Assembly (NCBI GenBank): GCA_014729455.1
Contig: WJJW01000481.1
Coordinates: 1-5,392, forward strand
Direction: 5' to 3'
Source: Candidatus Eiseniibacteriota bacterium
Lineage (GTDB): Bacteria > Eisenbacteria > RBG-16-71-46 > CAIMUX01 > VGJL01
Length of the DNA: 5,392 bases
In this document: piece by piece, positions 1-4,304 of the stretch
Position numbering within the stretch: the stretch's first letter is position 1
Layout: each line of letters starts with the position of its first letter
Translations under genes and position numbers: made by a program
Notes under the pieces: model-generated
What the model saw: the letters and a program-made list of their open reading frames with translations, nothing else
The model's database searches: none
What the model was told of the DNA's origin: nothing

Positions 1-163
1 GCTTCAGATCCAGGAACACGATCTCGTACGGCTCCGTCTCGATCCGCTCCCGGGCCTCGGCCAGCGTGTGCGCGGCCCGGACCTCGTGCCCTTCCCCCGA
101 CAGATGGATCTCGAGGGAACGGGCGAGCGCTTTGTCGTCGTCCACGATCAGGACCCGGCTCAT
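1..163 (-). CDS. Response regulator, receiver domain (partial, C-terminus beyond left edge)
   Basis: The first 54 residues begin MSRVLIVDDDKALARSLEIH and end VFLDLK. This is the start of a CheY-like receiver domain. The acidic pocket is within D8-D10 after beta-strand 1, and D52 in the FLDLK strand is the expected phosphoacceptor. The ATG (161-163) overlaps the TGA of the upstream histidine kinase (160-162) as ATGA, so the two are almost certainly translationally coupled and form a cognate pair. The output domain lies outside the window. An NtrC-type AAA+ sigma-54 activator is my inference, from the LDLK style of the receiver, the NtrB/ZraS-like kinase and the sigma-54-type promoter on the far side of the kinase gene. 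An OmpR-type or other output cannot be excluded. Receiver identity is secure; output class is not. Confidence 0.9.
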   Translation of the reverse strand, partial: MSRVLIVDDDKALARSLEIHLSGEGHEVRAAHTLAEARERIETEPYEIVFLDLK

Positions 164-1980
164 CGGGGCACCCCCTTCTTGGGCAGCTCGAGGCGGAAGA
201 GCGCCCCCCCGCCCGGTCGATTCTCGGCCGTGATCGTCCCCTCGTGCAGCTCGACGATCTTCTTCGCGTAGGCGAGGCCGAGTCCGGTCCCTTCCTCCTT
301 CGTCGTCACGAATGGACGGAACAGCTCCTCCGGCGGCGTCCCGCCGATCCCGGGGCCCGCATCCTCCACTTCGAGGTGGATCGCCTCCTCCGCGGCCGGC
401 GCGGGGCGCGCCCGCAGAACGACCCGCCCGCCCGGCGCGGTGACCTCGATCGCGTTGCGGACGAGGTTCGCGTACGCCTCCTCCAGCCGCTCCCGATCGA
501 CCAGGATCGGATCGTCGACCTCGGCGCGGATCTCCAGCGCGACCCCCTTCGCCTCCGCCGCGGCGCGCAGCCCCTCGGCCGTCTCCTGCAGGAGCGATCC
601 GATCCGCGCCGTCTGGAGCGTCAGCTCGACCGGCCGCGCGTAGTTCAGCAGATCGTTCAGGAGCCGCTCGATCCGCAGCACCTGCCGAAGCGCGATCTCC
701 GACAGCTCCGCGAAGGTCGGATCGTGGCGGACGTGCCGGTCCAGCGCCTGGAGGTTCATCTTCACCGAGGAGAGGCGGTTGCGGATCTCGTGCACCACGC
801 CCGAGCTGATCTCTCCCACCGCCGCGAGCGTGCTCGCCTGGACCTGGAGCCGGCGGGTCTCCTCGAGGGCGTCCAGCATCTCGTTGAACGACCGTCCGAG
901 CTCGCCGACCTCCCGCCCCGCCAGGACCGGGACCCGCTCGTGCCGGCCCCCCTCCTTGATCCGTCGCGCGGCCGAGGCGAGCGCGGCCAGAGGGGCGGAG
1001 AGTCGCCGCGAGATCCGCGCCGAGAAGAGGATCACCCCGAGGATCGTCAGGAGCGCGGCGATGAGGAATCCGCGCTGGAGGGAATGCAGGAGCGAGAGCG
1101 CCTCCTCCTCGGTGATCTCGGCGACGACGAGCCAGCCCTGCTCCTCGATCAGGGTGAAGCCGGCGAAGACCATCTCTCCGGTCTCGTCGCGGTAGCGCGC
1201 CGTGCCGAGGCCGGCCCGCCGCACCTCCTCGAGCAGCTCGTGGGAGACGAACCGCGGGGGCGCCTCGATCGCCGGATCGGGCGGGTGGAGGATCCGACCG
1301 GAGTCGGACAGATCGGCGACCAGCACCCGTCCGGTTCTGCCCAGGCCGGCCCGGTCCTCGAGGATCGGGGCGAGCGTCCGCTCCAGATCGAGGGAGGCGA
1401 CGACGTAGCCGATCGGGTCGTGGTCCATCGGCCGCAAGCGGTTCGCCATCTGCAGATCCCCGGCGGCTCCCTCGCGCGGCTCGATCGAAACGAGGACCGG
1501 TCCGTCCGAGTCGCTCAGGATCCGCTTCGTCTCCGGCTCGGCGATCCCGTCCAGACGCATCATCGAAGAGGTGTTCGCGGCGACCCGGTTCCAGCCGAGG
1601 TCGTACAGCTCGATGGCGCGGTAGTCGCGCGTTCCCGTTTGGAACGACTGGAGGTAGCGGCAGACGTCTTCGTGGTGCGGATGCGAGGCGGCCTCCTCGA
1701 CGAGCCGGATGCAATCGCGGCTGCCGCCGATCACCCGGAGGTCGGTCATCCTCTCGGTCAGCCAGGTCTCGATCTGGGAGCGCCGCGACTCGACGATGTC
1801 GATCAGGTGCTCCTGGCTCGCCTCGATCATCGCGCTCCGCGCGGTCAGGTATCCGAACAGGAACAGCGCGACCAGCGGGATCATCCCGCCGACCAGCATC
1901 CAGAGTCGGATCAGGAAGGAGAGACCGGGGCCTCCGGCGGACGGGCGGCGGTGCAGCCGCTGGGTTTCGTCTCGTGGCAC
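160..1980 (-). CDS. Membrane sensor histidine kinase (dCache-like sensor, HAMP, HisKA, HATPase_c)
   Basis: This 606-residue protein should autophosphorylate on His in response to an extracytoplasmic signal and pass phosphate to the overlapping response regulator. Transmembrane helix 1 is about residues 22-45. A periplasmic region of about 46-302 resembles a double-Cache sensor. Helix 2 is about 303-320, and HAMP is about 321-375 with P330 and the ELGRSFNEML segment. The H-box is GEISSGVVHEIRNRL with phospho-His H397, and E398/N401 keep the ExxN phosphatase signature. R402 replaces the usual proline of HEIRNPL. The N-box is NLVRNAIE (N509), G1 is DAGPGIG (540-546), the F-box is FRPFVTTK (554-561) and G2 is GTGLGLA (564-570), so the catalytic domain is complete. 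The H-box and N-box style is NtrB/ZraS/AtoS-like. Translation starts at GTG, because the first in-frame ATG (M28) would cut into helix 1. A GAGG at 1984-1987 is only 3 nt from the GTG, so initiation may be weak. A His/Cys cluster (H100, H102, H103, C107) in the sensor may bind metal; that is inference. Confidence 0.95.
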   Translation of the reverse strand: MPRDETQRLHRRPSAGGPGLSFLIRLWMLVGGMIPLVALFLFGYLTARSAMIEASQEHLIDIVESRRSQIETWLTERMTDLRVIGGSRDCIRLVEEAASHPHHEDVCRYLQSFQTGTRDYRAIELYDLGWNRVAANTSSMMRLDGIAEPETKRILSDSDGPVLVSIEPREGAAGDLQMANRLRPMDHDPIGYVVASLDLERTLAPILEDRAGLGRTGRVLVADLSDSGRILHPPDPAIEAPPRFVSHELLEEVRRAGLGTARYRDETGEMVFAGFTLIEEQGWLVVAEITEEEALSLLHSLQRGFLIAALLTILGVILFSARISRRLSAPLAALASAARRIKEGGRHERVPVLAGREVGELGRSFNEMLDALEETRRLQVQASTLAAVGEISSGVVHEIRNRLSSVKMNLQALDRHVRHDPTFAELSEIALRQVLRIERLLNDLLNYARPVELTLQTARIGSLLQETAEGLRAAAEAKGVALEIRAEVDDPILVDRERLEEAYANLVRNAIEVTAPGGRVVLRARPAPAAEEAIHLEVEDAGPGIGGTPPEELFRPFVTTKEEGTGLGLAYAKKIVELHEGTITAENRPGGGALFRLELPKKGVPR

Positions 1981-2078
1981 AGGCCTCGATACTAATCCGG
2001 CCGCGGTCCGGCGGGAACGGGCCGCCCGCTAGAAACTGGCGGGGCGGGCTCCAGGATGTGGCGGCGGAGAGGTTCCGG

Positions 2079-2096
2079 CGGCCGGTCGACCGTCCG
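2079..2096. promoter_or_regulatory. Imperfect 18-bp palindrome, possible activator site
   Basis: The core CGGTCGACCG (2083-2092) is a perfect 10-bp palindrome. Three further base pairs on each side are also symmetric after a single mismatched pair (2082/2093). It overlaps the second palindrome at 2090-2111. The position, about 110-127 bp upstream of the predicted sigma-54 start near 2206, is typical of enhancer sites. In GC-rich DNA short palindromes arise by chance, so the site is only a candidate. Confidence 0.4.
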
Positions 2097-2111
2097 GACC
2101 CTGCCGGACGG
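2090..2111. promoter_or_regulatory. 22-bp inverted repeat (8-6-8), candidate enhancer for the sigma-54 promoter
   Basis: Perfect 8-bp arms CCGTCCGG (2090-2097) and CCGGACGG (2104-2111) flank a 6-bp spacer, ACCCTG. NtrC-family dimers typically bind dyads of this size. The centre lies about 105 bp upstream of the predicted transcription start, inside the usual enhancer range. The dyad is about 110 bp upstream of the kinase GTG, so it could also control that operon. What is seen is the dyad and its position; the binding protein is inferred to be the adjacent response regulator. Confidence 0.5.
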
Positions 2112-2152
2112 GGCGCTCCAACCTCTTTGATGACAAGGAGTCACACCCTCCG

Positions 2153-2187
2153 TCCTGCCGGGGGGAGAGTCGGCCGGACTGGCAGGA
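2153..2187. repeat. Inverted repeat overlapping the -24 element
   Basis: Arms TCCTGCC (2153-2159) and GGCAGGA (2181-2187) are exact reverse complements separated by 21 bp. The right arm coincides with the TGGCAG -24 element of the sigma-54 promoter, so a protein bound here would compete with polymerase. Alternatively, the symmetry may be a by-product of the promoter consensus in GC-rich DNA. Confidence 0.3.
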
Positions 2188-2194
2188 TCCTTGC
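2180..2194 (+). promoter_or_regulatory. Sigma-54 (RpoN) -24/-12 promoter for the His-rich gene
   Basis: The sequence TGGCAGGATCCTTGC matches the RpoN consensus TGGCAC-N5-TTGC at nine of the ten specified positions. The only difference is G for C at the sixth base. The GG and GC dinucleotides have exactly the required spacing, and the preceding base is the preferred pyrimidine. It predicts a start near 2206 and a 46-nt leader with an ideal Shine-Dalgarno. A sigma-54 promoter needs an AAA+ activator, and a two-component operon whose regulator could be one begins just to the left. The motif match is strong; transcription from it is inferred. Confidence 0.75.
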
Positions 2195-2251
2195 CCTTCC
2201 ATACCGGCGAACCGGAAACAGAAAGAGGTCCCGAGCCAACAGGAGGAACCG

Positions 2252-2875
2252 ATGAAGCTGGGAATCGACTCGAAGCTCGTTCTCGCCGCCGGCGTCGCCT
2301 TCGCCCTGACCGGCACGCCCGCTCTGGCAGGCGATGAGGGGCACGACCACGGGCACGAGGGCCACGACCACGGCAAGATGAAGACGACCCAGGCCGAGGA
2401 CAAGGGCCACGAGCACGACAAGGCCTCGCTCCGCGGCGGCCACGTCCACCAGTCGGAGGAGCATGCGTTCGAGACCGTCTTCGCCGACGACGGCGTCCGC
2501 ATCTTCCTGTACACCGCCTCGCAGGCCCCGGCGATGGTGAAGAAGACGGAGGGGAACGCCGTCCTGAAGCTCGAGGACGGCAAGAGCGTCACGATCCCCC
2601 TGGAGCGAACCGAACCGGCCGAGGACGATCCGGCCGTCCACTTCTGCCCGATGCACGAGGACGTCGTTCAGTGGAAGACCGGAGTCTGCACGCACTGCGG
2701 AGGGATGAAGCTCTTCGTGCAGGATTACCTGTTCGCGGAGGCTAACCTCTCCAAGGTGACGCCGGGTGAGGCGGTCGTCGAGATCCGGCTCGAGAACCTG
2801 GGCGGCGACGAGTCCGAGGTCCGGTTCTCGGTGCCGGTTCAGGAGAAGGCGGAGCCGGACTCGAAGCAGGGCTGA
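2252..2875 (+). CDS. Secreted His-rich protein with HMBD-like heavy-metal-binding motif
   Basis: A signal peptide (about 1-26, ending ALA before GDEG) predicts export of this 207-residue protein. The mature N-terminus is a His/Asp/Glu/Gly-rich tail with the run HDHGHEGHDHG (31-41) and further His at 53, 55, 64, 66 and 71. This resembles metal-buffering tails of zinc, nickel or copper proteins. Residues about 72-120 look like a small beta domain. Residues 130-154 contain CPMH (132-135), then TGVCTHCGGMKL (143-154). This matches the heavy-metal-binding domain (HMBD) pattern CPMHPxV...PGxCPxCGMxL found in copper efflux adaptors and P-type ATPases. All three Cys and the CPMH His are kept, with one extra Gly. 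The C-terminus (about 168-197) looks like a beta-sandwich fragment. AGGAGG (2241-2246) sits 5 nt before the ATG. The upstream sigma-54 promoter and divergent kinase/regulator suggest metal- or envelope-stress induction. Metal binding is well supported by sequence; which metal, and whether it acts as chaperone, buffer or sensor, is unknown. Confidence 0.9.
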   Translation: MKLGIDSKLVLAAGVAFALTGTPALAGDEGHDHGHEGHDHGKMKTTQAEDKGHEHDKASLRGGHVHQSEEHAFETVFADDGVRIFLYTASQAPAMVKKTEGNAVLKLEDGKSVTIPLERTEPAEDDPAVHFCPMHEDVVQWKTGVCTHCGGMKLFVQDYLFAEANLSKVTPGEAVVEIRLENLGGDESEVRFSVPVQEKAEPDSKQG

Positions 2876-2898
2876 TCCCCGGGCCTGCAGGGCGCCGC

Positions 2899-2911
2899 GG
2901 CGGATCCCGCC
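2899..2911. terminator. Weak hairpin in the convergent gap
   Basis: GGCGG (2899-2903) and CCGCC (2907-2911) can pair around ATC, followed on the plus strand by TTCT. It sits in the 39-bp gap between the convergent stop codons at 2875 and 2915, where a bidirectional terminator would be expected. The stem is short and there is no real T-tract, so termination here is uncertain. Confidence 0.25.
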
Positions 2912-2914
2912 TTC

Positions 2915-4036
2915 TCAGAACGCCTCGGAGAACTGGAAGTAGATCTCCGCTCCGTGCGGCCCGACCCCGACGTCGAAGCGGATGTGGATCCGCTCGCGGG
3001 GAACCAGCACGAAGCGGAGGCCGGCGCCCGCCGTCCCCTTCATCGCGTCGAGGCGCGTGTCGCCGAGGCGGCGGGCGACCTGCCCGATCCCGCCGAAAAC
3101 GACCCCCCGGAAGCGACCGATGAGCGGGTAGCGCAGCTCGAGCTGGCCGGCGAGCACGGAACGATCGACGTAGCGGCCCGCATAGAGACCGCGGAGCAAG
3201 TCGCCGAGCTGGGCGTGGTCCACGAAGGGGACCGCCCCGGCTCGATCGACCCCGATCGCCTGTCCGGCCAGGACCACGTCATCGAGCACCGATCGGTAGT
3301 GCCGCAGGTCGACCGCCGTCCGCTGGTAGCCGAGGTCGCTGCCGAGGGCGTCTCCGTAGAAGAGCGTCTCCAGGAGGAGCCGACTCCCCCGCGTCGGGAA
3401 GTAGAGATTGTCCCGCGTGTCCCATTCGATGAGGGGGCCGGCACCCGCGTAGAACCCGCCGTTCGCCCCGGGGATCCGTCGGCCATCGAGGAGTCCGCCC
3501 GGCTCCTTCTCCGGGTACGATGGGCGCTTCAGATCGACAGCGATCCCGCTCCGGAACGCTCCCGTGACGCGGCGCGACGCACGGATCGCGAAGGAGAACC
3601 CTTCCAGGGTGTACTCCTCCTCCGCCGCGTCGGGCGTGTCGTTCCCGATTCCGTAGAAGCGGAGGGGAAACTTCTGGTAGGAGATCTCGAAACCGAGCCT
3701 CCAGATCCCTCCCGCGAGGGTGAGATCGGGGGCGAGCGCGATGCTCATCTGGTTCTTGACCGTATAGAGTCCGAAGAGCGGAAGACTCTGCGGCCGCTCC
3801 TCCGCCGACTGGTTCTCCCCGCGATAGGTCAGCAGCGCCCCGGCTCCGAACCCGAAGCCGGTTTCGGGCGTCGAGAAGACGACGGGGAGAATGGCCCGGG
3901 TCCACCCGGGACGGGGCGCGGTTTCCGGATCCTCGGCTTCCGCGGGCGCGACCGCCGGCAGAAGCAGGGCCAGAGTCGCGAGCTGGATCGGCAAGAGAAG
4001 ATGCCGGACCGCGATGCGACGGATCGATCCCGACAT
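2915..4036 (-). CDS. POTRA-less Omp85/BamA-family outer-membrane beta-barrel protein
   Basis: This 373-residue protein has a signal peptide of about 34 residues (basic N-region, LLLPIQLATLALLLP core, AEA cleavage site) and ends in Phe, the usual outer-membrane beta-barrel end. Family hallmarks are FYGIGNDTP (about 127-135), EWDTRDNLYFPTRGSRL (about 204-220, a conserved Omp85 strand pair) and LRGLYAGRYVDR followed by a QLELRYPL strand (about 281-305). This last segment corresponds to the (V/L)RG(F/Y) loop-6 motif, here with Leu in the aromatic place. There is no room for POTRA domains between the signal peptide and the barrel, which places it with short surface-antigen-type (PF01103) proteins rather than BamA or TamA proper. 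Function is unknown; a pore or transport role is inference. The ATG at 4034-4036 is chosen because it has a good RBS and gives a clean signal peptide. It is convergent with the His-rich gene and divergent from the lipoprotein gene. Confidence 0.85.
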   Translation of the reverse strand: MSGSIRRIAVRHLLLPIQLATLALLLPAVAPAEAEDPETAPRPGWTRAILPVVFSTPETGFGFGAGALLTYRGENQSAEERPQSLPLFGLYTVKNQMSIALAPDLTLAGGIWRLGFEISYQKFPLRFYGIGNDTPDAAEEEYTLEGFSFAIRASRRVTGAFRSGIAVDLKRPSYPEKEPGGLLDGRRIPGANGGFYAGAGPLIEWDTRDNLYFPTRGSRLLLETLFYGDALGSDLGYQRTAVDLRHYRSVLDDVVLAGQAIGVDRAGAVPFVDHAQLGDLLRGLYAGRYVDRSVLAGQLELRYPLIGRFRGVVFGGIGQVARRLGDTRLDAMKGTAGAGLRFVLVPRERIHIRFDVGVGPHGAEIYFQFSEAF

Positions 4037-4041
4037 ACTGT

Positions 4042-4048
4042 CCCTCCC
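4042..4048 (-). promoter_or_regulatory. RBS fixing the start of the beta-barrel gene
   Basis: On the minus strand GGGAGGG lies 5 nt before the ATG at 4034-4036. The upstream in-frame ATG at 4148-4150 would add 38 polar residues ahead of the signal peptide, so this RBS decides the start. Confidence 0.7.
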
Positions 4049-4050
4049 GT

Positions 4051-4067
4051 GCTCCGGCCGCCGGAGC
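4051..4067. repeat. 7-3-7 inverted repeat in the beta-barrel gene leader
   Basis: GCTCCGG (4051-4057) and CCGGAGC (4061-4067) flank CCG. On the minus strand this would form a compact stem-loop ending 3 nt before the GGGAGGG RBS. It could influence translation or mRNA stability of the outer-membrane protein, or act as an operator. Confidence 0.45.
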
Positions 4068-4100
4068 GATACCGACCGATCGATCCTCTCCGGCCCGCCG

Positions 4101-4115
4101 CCCGAGATGCTCGGG
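4101..4115. repeat. 6-3-6 inverted repeat
   Basis: CCCGAG (4101-4106) and CTCGGG (4110-4115) flank ATG. It lies just left of the tentative -35 element at 4121-4126, so an operator is possible. It is short enough to be chance. Confidence 0.35.
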
Positions 4116-4120
4116 AGGGG

Positions 4121-4150
4121 TTGCCGGCCGATAGAGCGAGAGTCTAGCAT
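4121..4150 (+). promoter_or_regulatory. Tentative sigma-70-type promoter for the lipoprotein gene
   Basis: TTGCCG and TAGCAT are separated by 18 bp. The -35 keeps TTG and the -10 keeps T, A, A and T at their consensus places. The surrounding DNA is locally less GC-rich than the rest of the gap. The match is modest and no supporting site is seen, so this is a weak call. Confidence 0.25.
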
Positions 4151-4178
4151 TCTCTGGATCTTGCCCGAATGGGGGCGT

Positions 4179-4200
4179 GCTCCGCCCCGGTTGGCGGAGC
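4179..4200. repeat. 8-6-8 inverted repeat, overlapping a 6-5-6 repeat
   Basis: GCTCCGCC (4179-4186) and GGCGGAGC (4193-4200) flank CCGGTT. A second, mutually exclusive pairing joins GGGGCG (4172-4177) to CGCCCC (4183-4188). If transcribed, the two stems compete for 4183-4186, the arrangement used by RNA switches and attenuators. No T-tract follows, so a classic attenuator is not shown. Confidence 0.4.
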
Positions 4201-4220
4201 CGGATGTCCGTGGCCGCGAA

Positions 4221-4264
4221 ACCGAGCCGCCGCCTGGATCGCGCGATCTGGACCGCGGCTCGGT
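4221..4264. repeat. 44-bp two-tier dyad ahead of the lipoprotein gene
   Basis: Outer arms ACCGAGCCGC (4221-4230) and GCGGCTCGGT (4255-4264) are exact reverse complements. They share one centre (4242.5) with a perfect 12-bp inner palindrome, GATCGCGCGATC (4237-4248). The 6 nt between tiers on each side pair only partly. It ends 29 nt before the AAGGAG RBS of the lipoprotein gene, so it would sit in the 5' leader as a long hairpin if transcription begins upstream. It may instead be a double operator. It is not followed by a T-run, which argues against an intrinsic terminator. Confidence 0.6.
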
Positions 4265-4304
4265 CTAGGTATCGGACCGGGCGAGACACCAGAAAGGAGA
4301 CGAT

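Larger units (their letters stand above)
1981..2251. promoter_or_regulatory. Divergent intergenic control region between kinase operon and His-rich gene
   Basis: This 271-bp gap separates two outward-facing genes and holds no convincing coding sequence. From left to right it contains overlapping palindromes at 2079-2111, a somewhat AT-richer stretch around 2118-2150, an inverted repeat whose right arm lies inside the sigma-54 -24 element, the sigma-54 promoter at 2180-2194, and the RBS of the rightward gene at 2241-2246. An 8-bp direct repeat, CCTGCCGG, occurs at 2100-2107 and 2154-2161. I found no convincing sigma-70 or sigma-54 promoter for the leftward kinase operon. The order of activator-like palindrome, spacer and -24/-12 promoter is the usual one for NtrC-type control. 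Confidence 0.7.
4037..4304. promoter_or_regulatory. Divergent intergenic region rich in dyads
   Basis: This 268-bp gap between the beta-barrel gene (left) and the lipoprotein gene (right) has no credible gene. It contains exact inverted repeats at 4051-4067, 4101-4115, 4172-4188 and 4179-4200, and the large dyad at 4221-4264. A tentative sigma-70-like promoter for the rightward gene is TTGCCG (4121-4126), an 18-bp spacer, and TAGCAT (4145-4150). That would give a leader of roughly 150 nt holding three of the dyads. No sigma-54 motif was found here. Confidence 0.5.

Noticed and set aside
244..1995. Long plus-strand open frame (583 codons) opposite the kinase
   Set aside because: Its product is Arg/Asp/Leu-rich with no domain, whereas the minus strand encodes a complete kinase with all motifs. 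It is a GC-rich antisense shadow.
1989..2017. Sigma-70-like promoter for the kinase (TTCCCG, 17 bp, TAGTAT on the minus strand)
   Set aside because: The -35 match is poor and the start would fall almost on the GTG codon, leaving no leader. Mentioned only as a possibility.
2119..2132. Possible IHF site between the enhancer dyads and the sigma-54 promoter
   Set aside because: The minus strand reads ATCAA-N5-TTG, one base longer than the IHF spacing, with the first base also off consensus. Position is suggestive but the match is not adequate.
2135..2140. AAGGAG resembling an RBS
   Set aside because: No ATG, GTG or TTG follows at a usable distance.
2029..2695. Minus-strand frames opposite the His-rich gene
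   Set aside because: The plus-strand gene has an ideal RBS, signal peptide and Cys/His motif. The opposite frames have none of these.
4037..4150. N-terminal extension of the beta-barrel protein to the ATG at 4148-4150
   Set aside because: It would add 38 polar residues before the signal peptide, and the downstream ATG has a well-placed GGGAGGG.
4155..4164. TGG...TTGC resembling sigma-54 elements near the lipoprotein gene
   Set aside because: GG and GC are only 7 bp apart instead of the required 12.
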